A stretch of DNA of 64,000 nt from Flavobacteriales bacterium (lineage in GTDB: Bacteria > Bacteroidota > Bacteroidia > Flavobacteriales > Flavobacteriaceae), in the NCBI GenBank assembly GCA_017303755.1, contig JAFLBS010000009.1, forward strand, positions 62,001 through 126,000, written 5' to 3'. A program made the translations under genes and the position numbers. Below are positions 7,086-15,500 of this stretch, piece by piece. Numbering within the stretch: position 1 is the first letter of the stretch; each line of letters begins with the position of its first letter. Under the pieces are notes generated by a model, which saw only the letters and a list, made by a program, of their open reading frames with translations, was not told the DNA's origin and ran no database searches.

Positions 7086-9341
7086 TTACGACTTAATCAA
7101 TTTCTCTTTCTTGTCTTTAGAGGTTAATCCTTTTTTAAATCCGCTATTAGGCTGTAAATCATCTAAAACACGGATCGCTTCTTCAATATAAATATCATTA
7201 GATAACGTTTGGAACCAATCTTCTCTTTTCTCTTTCAAAGACAAATTACTTTTGAGTAATTCTTTTTCGTAATCCAATGTTGCAAAAGGCAATTGATTGG
7301 TGTAGTCTTTTAATGATTTGAACTTTTTGTTGGCTTCTTCCAATTTCTTTTGTTCGTCTCTGAACTTTTGCAATTGCAAACTGTACACATTTTCATTTCT
7401 TCTAATATCACTCCATTTAGCATACTCATCAATCAACTTGAATTGCGGATTATTAGCAATACGCATTTTACTATTCGCAATTGCAGCGTCAAAATTGGAC
7501 GATTTATCCCATGTTTTATAATTTGCTGGTGCAATTTTATCCCAAGGCATAGCGTTTTCGATATCGCGTTCACCCATTTTCAAATAACTGTATTGATCTG
7601 GCATAAAAACATCGCTGGTTACACCTTCAAGTTGAGTTGAACCACCATTAATTCTATAGAATTTTTGAGTAGTCGTTTTCAAAGCACCCAAATCTCCATA
7701 GTCACTTCCTCTGATGAATTGATTCAGATCGATTACATTTTGAACCGTTCCTTTTCCGTACGATTGTTTACTTCCAATAATAACAGCTCTTTTATAATCC
7801 TGCATAGCAGCAGCCAAAATTTCAGATGCCGAAGCAGAGAAACTATTTTGCATGATTACCAATGGTCCATCCCATTGAATTTTTGGGTCTTTATCAGAAA
7901 GCACTTCTTTTTTGCCAGCAGCCGATTGAATTTGAACAATCGGACCTTGATCGATGAACAATCCCGCAATATCAACAACGGTTTTCAATGAACCTCCACC
8001 GTTATCTCTAACATCCATAACGATTCCTTGAACACCTTCTGCTTTTAAACGTTCTACTTCAATAGCGATGTCTTTTCCAGCATCTCTACTGTCTTTGTTT
8101 TCAAAATCAATATAGAATTTTGGCAAATAAATGATGCCATATTTTACACCATTTCGATCAATAATACACGATTTCGCATAGGTTTCTTCAATTTCAACCT
8201 CATCTCTAATAATGGTAATAACTTTTATAGTTCCATCCGCTTTCTTAACGGTCAAACGTACTTCTGTACCTTTTGGGCCTTTAATTTTTTTCACCACATC
8301 ATCCAATCGCATCCCGACAACTTCAATTGGTTCGCCATCAGCTTGAGCCACTTTCAAAACGATATCTCCAGCTTCTAATTCTTTTCCTCTCCAAGCTGGA
8401 CCACCCAAAATAAGTTCGGTGATTTCAGTAAAATCATTTTTCTTTTGCAAACGAGCGCCAATTCCTTCTAATTTACCACTCATACTAATATCAAAACGCT
8501 CTTTTTCTTCTGGAGCAAAATAAGAAGTATGTGGATCAAAACGTGCTGTAATGGCATTGATATAAACAGAGAACCAATCTTTTCGCTCTAATTCTTTCAC
8601 AAAAGTGAAGTATTCATTCAATGATTTTAAAGAACTTTCTCTACTTTCTTTTTCAAGATCAGCATACGACTTTGATAAAATCTCAGTTTTGGTTTTCTCA
8701 ATTTTGTCTTTTTGCGCTTGCGTCATTTTATCGTACTTCGATTTTTCACTTTCCGATTTTTCAGCTACAATTCCAGCTTTAGCATCATCTTGCATTTTAA
8801 GTTTATCGGCGAGATTAGAAAGAACGGTTAATTTCAACTGTTTTCTCCAACGCTCATTCAGGTCTTTTTTGTTTTGAGCATACGGTAGTTTTTCGTAATC
8901 TGTATCAATATCTTCGGCTATAGTAAAGTCGAATGGTTTATCCAAAATATCTTCATAAATTGGTTTCGTTTCGTTCATACGTTGCACCAAACGATTGTAA
9001 GTCAAATCGAAGAAATCCAATTTCTTTTCAAGAATTTGATCGTCAATTTTCATTTCATACTTAGCAAATTCGTCAATATCCGATTGCAGAAAATAACGTT
9101 TTGACGGATCTAAAGCTTCGATATAATCTTTGTAGATTCCTTTTGACAATTCGTCATCAAAAGTTTTCGGACTGTAATGACCTTTTTCCAAAACGTAGGT
9201 CAACAGTTCGATTAATAACTTATCTTTTTCTGGATCTTCGGCATTCGTTTTCGGAATAAAACTCCACAAGCCAACCGATAAGGCCAGCACGACCAAAAGC
9301 ACTTTATAATTCCTTTTCATAAATTGAAGTATTGTATTCAT
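7086..9341 (-). CDS. prc: Carboxy-terminal processing (tail-specific) protease, S41A
   Basis: Prc/Tsp is a periplasmic serine protease that trims or degrades envelope proteins from their C-terminus. An N-terminal hydrophobic segment (about residues 12-30) is a signal anchor. Then come the N-terminal helical domain, a PDZ domain (about 290-385, GIGARLQ and GDIVLKVAQADGE) and the S41 core with VMDVRDNGGGSL and NSFSASASEI. By alignment with E. coli Tsp the catalytic pair is S504 and K530 (GKGTVQ), counted from the ATG at 9341. A C-terminal DUF3340-like helical extension completes about 751 residues. The frame remains open to a TTG at 9353, but ATG at 9341 or 9320 is the likelier start. Confidence 0.93.
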   Translation of the reverse strand: MNTILQFMKRNYKVLLVVLALSVGLWSFIPKTNAEDPEKDKLLIELLTYVLEKGHYSPKTFDDELSKGIYKDYIEALDPSKRYFLQSDIDEFAKYEMKIDDQILEKKLDFFDLTYNRLVQRMNETKPIYEDILDKPFDFTIAEDIDTDYEKLPYAQNKKDLNERWRKQLKLTVLSNLADKLKMQDDAKAGIVAEKSESEKSKYDKMTQAQKDKIEKTKTEILSKSYADLEKESRESSLKSLNEYFTFVKELERKDWFSVYINAITARFDPHTSYFAPEEKERFDISMSGKLEGIGARLQKKNDFTEITELILGGPAWRGKELEAGDIVLKVAQADGEPIEVVGMRLDDVVKKIKGPKGTEVRLTVKKADGTIKVITIIRDEVEIEETYAKSCIIDRNGVKYGIIYLPKFYIDFENKDSRDAGKDIAIEVERLKAEGVQGIVMDVRDNGGGSLKTVVDIAGLFIDQGPIVQIQSAAGKKEVLSDKDPKIQWDGPLVIMQNSFSASASEILAAAMQDYKRAVIIGSKQSYGKGTVQNVIDLNQFIRGSDYGDLGALKTTTQKFYRINGGSTQLEGVTSDVFMPDQYSYLKMGERDIENAMPWDKIAPANYKTWDKSSNFDAAIANSKMRIANNPQFKLIDEYAKWSDIRRNENVYSLQLQKFRDEQKKLEEANKKFKSLKDYTNQLPFATLDYEKELLKSNLSLKEKREDWFQTLSNDIYIEEAIRVLDDLQPNSGFKKGLTSKDKKEKLIKS

Positions 9342-9487
9342 TAAATTTTTCAACTAAATTATATAAAAAATTATGCCAAAATAAACCCTAACGCATAATT
9401 TTTTGTTAAACTATAATCCAAATACTAACCGAATGTTAATATTAGCCAAAGTTATAAAAAATGTGCAGCAATAAGTAGTAATTTAAG

Positions 9488-9495
9488 TATTTTTG
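9488..9495 (+). promoter_or_regulatory. Candidate -7 element upstream of surE
   Basis: TATTTTTG matches the Bacteroidetes -7 consensus TAnnTTTG and lies 33 bases before the surE ATG, in the 186-base divergent region shared with prc. No convincing -33 TTTG sits at the usual 18-20 base distance, so the assignment rests on the -7 half only. Confidence 0.35.
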
Positions 9496-9527
9496 TTACA
9501 GATTGAATTGTAAAAACAACCTTATAA

Positions 9528-10298
9528 ATGCCAAAAAAACCACTGATTTTAGTAACTAATGACGACGGAATTAACGCACCAGGTATTCGTGCTTTGATCG
9601 AAGTTATGAGCGAATTGGGCGATGTTGTTGTAGTTGCTCCTGATAGTCCGCAAAGTGCAATGGGACACGCAATTACCATCAATAGCACACTTTACATCAA
9701 CACTATTTCTAAGGAAAATGCCACTGTAAAAGAATACAGTTGCTCTGGAACTCCAGTAGATTGTGTGAAAATTGCAGTTAATGAGATTTTAAAACAAAAA
9801 CCCGATTTATGTGTTTCTGGAATCAATCACGGTTCCAACTCATCGATTAATGTAATTTATTCTGGAACGATGAGCGCGGCTGTTGAAGCGGGAATTGAGG
9901 GAATTCCGTCGATAGGTTTTTCACTTTTAGATTACAATTGGAACGCTAATTTTGAACCTGTAAAATCGTTTGTTAAAAAAATCGCATCGGAAGTGTTGAA
10001 AAACAAATTACCTGATGGCGTTATTTTGAATGTGAATTTTCCTAAATTGGATGAAGATAAAATCAAAGGAATCAAAGTGTGCCGACAAGCCAAAGCAATT
10101 TGGGAAGAACGATTTGACAAACGTCAAACTCCAATGGGAAAAGATTATTATTGGTTGGCCGGAGAATTTGTCAATTTAGACAAAGGCGAAGATACTGATG
10201 AATGGGCGTTGGCCAACGGATATATTTCTGTTGTTCCTGTTCATTACGATATGACAGCGCATCATGCTATACAAACTATAACTAATTGGGATATTTAA
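9528..10298 (+). CDS. surE: 5'-nucleotidase SurE
   Basis: SurE is a metal-dependent nucleoside 5'-monophosphate phosphatase (survival protein). The diagnostic N-terminal motif LVTNDDGINAPGI holds the metal ligands D12 and D13. SGINHGSN and the following YSGTMSAAVEAG complete the active site. The 256-residue length is normal. It is the first gene of a tight forward run: the next gene begins two bases after its stop. In many Flavobacteria surE precedes lpxB, which agrees with this arrangement. Confidence 0.95.
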   Translation: MPKKPLILVTNDDGINAPGIRALIEVMSELGDVVVVAPDSPQSAMGHAITINSTLYINTISKENATVKEYSCSGTPVDCVKIAVNEILKQKPDLCVSGINHGSNSSINVIYSGTMSAAVEAGIEGIPSIGFSLLDYNWNANFEPVKSFVKKIASEVLKNKLPDGVILNVNFPKLDEDKIKGIKVCRQAKAIWEERFDKRQTPMGKDYYWLAGEFVNLDKGEDTDEWALANGYISVVPVHYDMTAHHAIQTITNWDI

Positions 10299-10300
10299 TT

Positions 10301-10570
10301 ATGAATAAAGAACTTTTGTTAGGAATTTTATTGGGACTTCTTGCTTCTTTTATTGGGACTTATTTGTACGTTTCCCTTTTTACTGATTTCAATTTAATTC
10401 GAGACTACAAATTATTGAATTTTAGCGGATTATTAGGCAAAGTGATTACTTTGGGCACCATTTTAAGTGTACTGACCTTTATTTTCTTCTTTTACAAAAA
10501 AAAGGATTCTATTGCTAAAGGTGTTTTGATTTCGGTAATTGGATTGGTGATTCTTACCTTTTTTGTTTAA
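10301..10570 (+). CDS. Small membrane protein, unknown function
   Basis: This is an 89-residue, strongly hydrophobic protein with three predicted membrane segments at about 4-27, 44-65 and 70-88, and a short basic loop (YKKKDS) before the third. I do not recognise a family. ATG at 10301 is chosen because it lies two bases after surE; a TTG further upstream would overlap surE. Tight packing between surE and the phosphatase gene makes it a member of the same operon. Confidence 0.75.
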   Translation: MNKELLLGILLGLLASFIGTYLYVSLFTDFNLIRDYKLLNFSGLLGKVITLGTILSVLTFIFFFYKKKDSIAKGVLISVIGLVILTFFV

Positions 10571-10584
10571 TCAATTTTAAAACG

Positions 10585-11088
10585 ATGAAAAAATTGTATC
10601 TCCTTTTTAGTTTTCTATTTTCGTTATTTTCTTTTGCTCAAAGCAACACTGAAACTACTATAACTAAAATAATCGTAGTTCGCCATGCTGAAAAAGCAGA
10701 CGACGGAACTAAAAATCCGCCTTTATCACCCGAAGGAATTCAACGCGCCGAACGGTTGAGCACAATGCTTTCTGATTTAAAAGTTGATAAATTATACGCT
10801 ACTCCATTTCTTCGCACCAATCAAACCTTAGCTCCATTGTCTAAAAAATTCAATATCCCGATTGATAATTATGACGCTTCTGATATTACTTTTGCTGAAC
10901 AACTTTTACAAAAAGAAAAAGGCAAAACAATTGTCATTGCTGGGCATTCCAACTCATCTCCTACTTTGGTGAATCGATTGATAAAAAAAGAACTATATCA
11001 AAAACTAGACGAATCGGTTTTTAGTAAAATTTGGATTTTAACCTTCAAAGGAGACGAACTAGTTGATTGCAGTTTATTAAATTACTAA
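10585..11088 (+). CDS. Exported histidine phosphatase family protein
   Basis: A 167-residue member of the histidine phosphatase (phosphoglycerate mutase-like) superfamily with a clear signal peptide ending SFAQS near residue 20. It would work in the periplasm on an unknown phosphate ester. The phosphohistidine motif is VVRHAEK (R33, H34). A second arginine is at R77 in TPFLRTNQ, and the late histidine is H121 in IAGHSNSS. Only a minimal catalytic core is present, as in SixA-size or small PGM-like enzymes. It lies 14 bases after the small membrane gene and 2 bases before lpxB, so it is probably co-transcribed with both. Confidence 0.85.
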   Translation: MKKLYLLFSFLFSLFSFAQSNTETTITKIIVVRHAEKADDGTKNPPLSPEGIQRAERLSTMLSDLKVDKLYATPFLRTNQTLAPLSKKFNIPIDNYDASDITFAEQLLQKEKGKTIVIAGHSNSSPTLVNRLIKKELYQKLDESVFSKIWILTFKGDELVDCSLLNY

Positions 11089-11090
11089 AC

Positions 11091-12200
11091 ATGAAGTACT
11101 ACATTATTGCTGGCGAAGCATCGGGCGATTTACACGGTTCCAATTTGATGAAGGCGTTGTATGAAGAAGATCCACAAGCCGACATTAGGTTTTGGGGCGG
11201 CGATTTGATGCAAAATGTAGGCGGAACTTTAGTAAAACACTACCGTGAATTAGCCTTTATGGGTTTTGCCGAAGTGGTGATGAACTTAAGAACCATCTTC
11301 AATAATATTGCGCTTTGCAAACAAGACATTGAACAATTTCAACCTGATGTGATTGTTTTTATTGATTATCCCGGATTCAATATGCGTATTGCTAAATGGG
11401 CTAAAGAGAAAGGAATTGCAACACATTATTATATTTCACCTCAAATTTGGGCGTGGAAAGAAAACCGCATCAAAGCCATCAAAAGAGATTTTGATAAACT
11501 GTATGTGATTTTGCCTTTTGAAAAAGATTTCTACGAAAAGAAACATCATTTTCCGGTTGAATTTGTAGGCCATCCTTTAATAGATGCGATTTCGAATAGA
11601 CAAAAAACCACCTTAGAATCTTTTTGTACTGAATTTAATTTAGACACCAAACCCATCATTGCCATTTTGCCTGGAAGTAGAAAGCAAGAAATCACCAAAA
11701 TGCTGTCTGTAATGTTGAGTGTTGTAGATGATTTTCCGGATTATAACTTCGTAGTAGCAGGCGCGCCAAGTCAGGATGCGTCTTTTTATCATAGCATCAT
11801 TGGCAACAAAAAAGTGACTTTAATTCAGAATCAAACCTATAAATTACTAGATGTTGCTCATGCTGCAATGGTGACATCGGGAACCGCAACATTGGAAACA
11901 GCGCTTTTTAAAGTTCCCGAAGTAGTATGCTATAAAGGAAGTTGGGTTTCGTATCAAATTGCCAAACGCATCATTACATTAAAATACATCTCTTTGGTGA
12001 ATTTGATTATGGATGAAGAAGTGGTAACCGAATTGATTCAAGGTGAATGCAATCCGAAGCGAATCAAAGCGGAATTAAGCCGACTTTTAGACCCAAACCA
12101 CCGAATGGAATTAGCGCAAAAATACGATGAATTAGAGAGTAAGTTGGGTGGAATTGGCGCTAGTAAAAAAACGGCGCAACTCATCGTTCACAGTAAATAG
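11091..12200 (+). CDS. lpxB: Lipid-A-disaccharide synthase
   Basis: LpxB (GT19) condenses UDP-2,3-diacylglucosamine with lipid X to form the lipid A disaccharide at the inner face of the inner membrane. The 369-residue product begins MKYYIIAGEASGDLHGSNLM, the family's glycine-rich opening. Further signatures are YYISPQIWAWKENR, EFVGHPLIDAI, ILPGSRKQEI and HAAMVTSGTATLETAL. ATG at 11091 is preferred over the TTG at 11067, since it begins the conserved motif and avoids overlap with the phosphatase gene. No other lpx gene is near. Confidence 0.95.
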   Translation: MKYYIIAGEASGDLHGSNLMKALYEEDPQADIRFWGGDLMQNVGGTLVKHYRELAFMGFAEVVMNLRTIFNNIALCKQDIEQFQPDVIVFIDYPGFNMRIAKWAKEKGIATHYYISPQIWAWKENRIKAIKRDFDKLYVILPFEKDFYEKKHHFPVEFVGHPLIDAISNRQKTTLESFCTEFNLDTKPIIAILPGSRKQEITKMLSVMLSVVDDFPDYNFVVAGAPSQDASFYHSIIGNKKVTLIQNQTYKLLDVAHAAMVTSGTATLETALFKVPEVVCYKGSWVSYQIAKRIITLKYISLVNLIMDEEVVTELIQGECNPKRIKAELSRLLDPNHRMELAQKYDELESKLGGIGASKKTAQLIVHSK

Positions 12201-12212
12201 AATCACATCATA

Positions 12213-12824
12213 ATGCTAAAGAAAAGCTGCTACTTATTGTTTTTATTGATAGCGATTACGTCGTGTAAATCGAGTAAACCTACCATCATTACTTCAAAAA
12301 AAGAGGGAGCAAAAAAAGGAAAATACGAAGGCAATTTAAACATTCGTTTAGCAAAAAATGATTCCAAAAAATCATCTGGAAAACAAGAGAATATAACCAT
12401 CAATTCATCAAGTAGTTTGATTACTTGTGATGATACTGATTTTCTGATTGAATTACTCATTGATGCGAGTTTAGACAATATTGGTTCGCCGTATCGTTAT
12501 GGCGGAACTACAAAAAGTGGTTTTGATTGCTCGGGTTTGCTGTTTACTACTTTTAAAAATCACAATATCATTTTACCACGAACATCAAGCGAAATGTCGA
12601 AAGTGGGAAAAGACATCCGATTGAATAATACCAAAAAAGGCGATTTGATTTTCTTTTCAACCAATGGAAAAGGCACAATTAATCATGTTGGTTTTGTGGT
12701 TGATGTTAGAAACGACGACATTCAATTTGTACATTCTTCGACTAAAAAAGGAGTTATCGTTTCGTCTACTACAGAAGCTTATTACAAAAAAGCCTATATT
12801 TCTACTCGACGCATCTTTGAGTAA
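12213..12824 (+). CDS. NlpC/P60 family cell-wall hydrolase, lipoprotein
   Basis: A 203-residue C40-family cysteine peptidase, likely a D-gamma-Glu-meso-DAP endopeptidase that opens peptidoglycan cross-peptides. The N-terminal signal ends in the lipobox ITSC, with lipidated C18. Residues 20-75 form a low-complexity linker. The catalytic domain begins near 83 (LIDASLDNIGSPYRYGG) and has C106 in FDCSG, H158 in NHVG and H174 in QFVHSS. Twelve bases separate it from lpxB, so it shares the surE-lpxB message. Confidence 0.92.
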   Translation: MLKKSCYLLFLLIAITSCKSSKPTIITSKKEGAKKGKYEGNLNIRLAKNDSKKSSGKQENITINSSSSLITCDDTDFLIELLIDASLDNIGSPYRYGGTTKSGFDCSGLLFTTFKNHNIILPRTSSEMSKVGKDIRLNNTKKGDLIFFSTNGKGTINHVGFVVDVRNDDIQFVHSSTKKGVIVSSTTEAYYKKAYISTRRIFE

Positions 12825-12922
12825 ACAAAAATTCATTACTTTTATTCTTTGAATTTATTTGAGATGTTTAAAACGACATCTGAATACTATAAACGCCATT
12901 TATCAACTATTTACGCCACGTT

Positions 12923-14938
12923 ATGAAAGTAATGCATTTCCCATTAGCAAAAATTGCTATCGCCTTTATTGTAGGTTTGTTCATCGCTCACTTCGGCAAT
13001 TTCTCAAGTCTTTTTTCGATTGTATTCTTTGGAGTTTCATTTCTGATTTTAGTAGTTTCTATTATTCTCAAAGAAAAAAATTATTTTGCCTTTTTGGTTT
13101 TGATTGCCTCTTTTGGATTGGGTTTACTGATTGACTGCATTCATTTCGAACCCAATCGCAACCATCATTACCTGCATTCAATTACCGATGAAAATGAATT
13201 GTTTTTAATTGAAATTCAGATTAAAGAACGACTCAAAAGCACACTTCATAACGAACGCTATACGGCAGAAGTCATCGCATTAAACAATCAAAAAAGTTGT
13301 GGGAAAATCATCTTCAACTTGCGCAAAGACAGTCTCAATAAACATCTTCTTATTGGTTCAACGCTGCACACAACATCTACTTTTTATAAAAACAAAAAAC
13401 CAAGCAATCCGAATCAATTTGACTATGGAAATTACTTGGCCAATCAAAACATTTATGCTCAAATTTATGCTGACAAAGATGAAATAACAATCAACCCAAA
13501 GGTTGAAAAAAACTGGAATTATTATGCTTCTATAATCCGAAACAAAATCATTCGAAACTTAGAGCAACATCATTTTAAAAAAGAAGAACTGAGCGTTGTA
13601 ATTGCTCTTATTTTAGGTCAACAACAGGACATTTCCAAAGAAGTATTGCGCGATTATCAATACGCTGGTGCGGTTCACATATTATCCGTTTCAGGTTTGC
13701 ACGTGGGATTTATTTTGCTATTTATTACCACACTTTTAAAACCAATTCCAAATAATAGAAAAGGAACAATTCTGAAGCTAATTATCACTTTAATGGGTTT
13801 ATGGGCATTTGGCGTGTTGGCTGGTTTGGCGCCATCAGTTGTTCGATCAGTAACGATGTTTAGTTTTGTGGCTGTTGGTTTATTTTTAAGAAGAAGTGTC
13901 AACATTTACCATTCACTGTTGGTTTCGATGTTTTTGATATTACTTTTTCGGCCTTCTTTTTTGTTTGATGTTGGATTTCAATTGAGTTATTTGGCGTTGT
14001 TTTTCATCATTTGGTTACAACCTATTTTTAAATCCATTTGGACACCAAAATCGAAAATCACAACTTATTTTTGGGACATTAGTACGGTTTCGTTTGCAGC
14101 ACAAATAGGTACTTTGCCTTTGAGTATTTATTATTTTCATCAGTTTCCGGGTTTGTTCTTTATAACCAACATCGTTATTTTACCGCTATTAAGTATTATT
14201 TTGGCAATTGCTATACTTGTAGTTGTGCTAGCAAGTTTTGATTATGTTCAGTTGTATCTTATGAAGCTATTGGAATGGAGTATCGAACTATTGAATACCA
14301 TCATAGCGTGGGTTGCTTCGTTTGAAAAATTTATTTTTAAGGATATTCCGATGAGTGCATTGATGATGTCGAGTTTGTACTTAGTGCTTATTTCATTCTT
14401 CATTTTAATAGAAAAACCAAATTACAGAAAAATTACCGCTTTGTTAATTAGCGTTTTAGCTTTTCAAGGAAGTTGGATTTTTACCCATTATCAAACTCAA
14501 AAAGCGACCGAATTCATTGTTTTTCACCAAAAGAAAAGCAGTTTGATTATCGAACGAAATTTGGGAAATGTGATGGTTTATTCTAATGATACTATTCTAA
14601 AAAAAGTCAATGAGAATTGGACATTAAATTCGTATTTAGTGGCTAATTTTTGTAAAATAGAAAACTCAAATCGGTTGAAGAATTTTTATTATTGTAAGGA
14701 TAAAAGAATTGCTGTGATTGATAGCTCGGGAATACATTTAAATAAAAATCCAGATGTTTTAATCTTAATTAATTCGCCCAAATTGAATTTAGAGCGGTTA
14801 CTTCAGAGTTACCAACCCAAGGAAATTGTGGCTGATGCTTCCAATTACAAGAGTTATAAAAAATTGTGGAAAGCGACTTGCGAAAAAGAAAAAATCCCTT
14901 TTCATGATACTTCAGAAAAGGGATTTTATAAGTTGTAA
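12923..14938 (+). CDS. ComEC/Rec2-type DNA uptake channel protein, no metallo-beta-lactamase motif
   Basis: ComEC forms the inner-membrane channel for single-stranded DNA during natural transformation. The 671-residue protein has N-terminal membrane segments (about 5-70), a DUF4131/OB-like periplasmic region (about 85-200) and the polytopic Competence domain (about 220-500; ILGQQQDISKEVLRDYQYAG, HILSVSGLHVGFI, GLAPSVVRSVTMF). A soluble tail of ~150 residues follows, but the HxHxDH metal motif of the usual C-terminal nuclease domain is absent. Shortened ComEC proteins occur in Bacteroidetes. The stop codon touches the stop codon of the convergent thioredoxin-like gene, and a hairpin lies within the last coding bases. 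Confidence 0.88.
   Translation: MKVMHFPLAKIAIAFIVGLFIAHFGNFSSLFSIVFFGVSFLILVVSIILKEKNYFAFLVLIASFGLGLLIDCIHFEPNRNHHYLHSITDENELFLIEIQIKERLKSTLHNERYTAEVIALNNQKSCGKIIFNLRKDSLNKHLLIGSTLHTTSTFYKNKKPSNPNQFDYGNYLANQNIYAQIYADKDEITINPKVEKNWNYYASIIRNKIIRNLEQHHFKKEELSVVIALILGQQQDISKEVLRDYQYAGAVHILSVSGLHVGFILLFITTLLKPIPNNRKGTILKLIITLMGLWAFGVLAGLAPSVVRSVTMFSFVAVGLFLRRSVNIYHSLLVSMFLILLFRPSFLFDVGFQLSYLALFFIIWLQPIFKSIWTPKSKITTYFWDISTVSFAAQIGTLPLSIYYFHQFPGLFFITNIVILPLLSIILAIAILVVVLASFDYVQLYLMKLLEWSIELLNTIIAWVASFEKFIFKDIPMSALMMSSLYLVLISFFILIEKPNYRKITALLISVLAFQGSWIFTHYQTQKATEFIVFHQKKSSLIIERNLGNVMVYSNDTILKKVNENWTLNSYLVANFCKIENSNRLKNFYYCKDKRIAVIDSSGIHLNKNPDVLILINSPKLNLERLLQSYQPKEIVADASNYKSYKKLWKATCEKEKIPFHDTSEKGFYKL
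14891..14927 (-). terminator. Terminator of the thioredoxin-like gene, embedded in comEC
   Basis: A perfect 13-base stem (AAAATCCCTTTTC at 14891-14903 with its complement at 14915-14927) encloses an 11-base loop. On the minus strand it begins 12 bases after the thioredoxin stop codon and runs into TTTTTTCTTTTT, a good terminator. All of it lies inside the last codons of comEC. On the plus strand a T-run follows about 17 bases later, so it may also act on comEC mRNA. Confidence 0.75.
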
Positions 14939-15445
14939 TTATTTTTTTGCTGTTTTCTTCTTTTTAGAAGTTTTAGCATACGGTGTAAATTTTTGAATTA
15001 TTGGATTGGCAACATTAAGCCAAGCTGTAGGTCCGCCAGCAACATAACCCGTGTTTCCCAATTGCTCGAAATTAGTTTTTCCGTTCAATTCACCTGCTTT
15101 TACAAAGTGAACCGTAGGATAACCTCTTACAGCAAAAACCTGTTGCAATTCCATATTTTGTTGTTTTTCAGCATCCGACTGAGTGCTTTTTCTTGGAAAA
15201 TCAAGTTCAACAAGAACTACATTCTTCTTTGCCCAATCAATGAATTCTGGAGTTTTAAACACTTCTTTTTGCAAACGAATACACCATCCGCACCAATCAC
15301 TTCCTGTGAAGAATAAAAACAAAGGTTTATTTTCCTTTTTTGAGATTTCGATGGCCTTCTTCATGTCTTTGTGCCAAGTTAATTCTTGTGCCTCAACCGA
15401 CAACGAACCTAGAACCAATAGTAATGTAACGATTATTTTCTTCAT
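14939..15445 (-). CDS. Exported thioredoxin-like protein
   Basis: A 168-residue protein with a signal peptide (about 1-19, ending SVEAQ) and a thioredoxin fold that would act on disulfides in the periplasm. The redox motif is DWCGWC with C52 and C55, and the cis-proline is P110 in RGYPTVHF. The WCGWC form and length fit the thioredoxin_7/DUF255-like group rather than TrxA. The C-terminus is a basic tail (KTSKKKKTAKK). It is a single gene, convergent with comEC with no base between the two stop codons. Confidence 0.88.
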   Translation of the reverse strand: MKKIIVTLLLVLGSLSVEAQELTWHKDMKKAIEISKKENKPLFLFFTGSDWCGWCIRLQKEVFKTPEFIDWAKKNVVLVELDFPRKSTQSDAEKQQNMELQQVFAVRGYPTVHFVKAGELNGKTNFEQLGNTGYVAGGPTAWLNVANPIIQKFTPYAKTSKKKKTAKK

Positions 15446-15500
15446 GTTTCTTTAAATTTATTTTACAAATATAGACAAAAATGATACCAAGATTTGTCGG

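Noticed and set aside
12859-13134. Forward frame of 91 codons at the start of comEC
   Set aside because: It overlaps comEC in another frame and starts in the spacer at a non-ATG codon context with no homology I recognise; comEC has clear conserved motifs.
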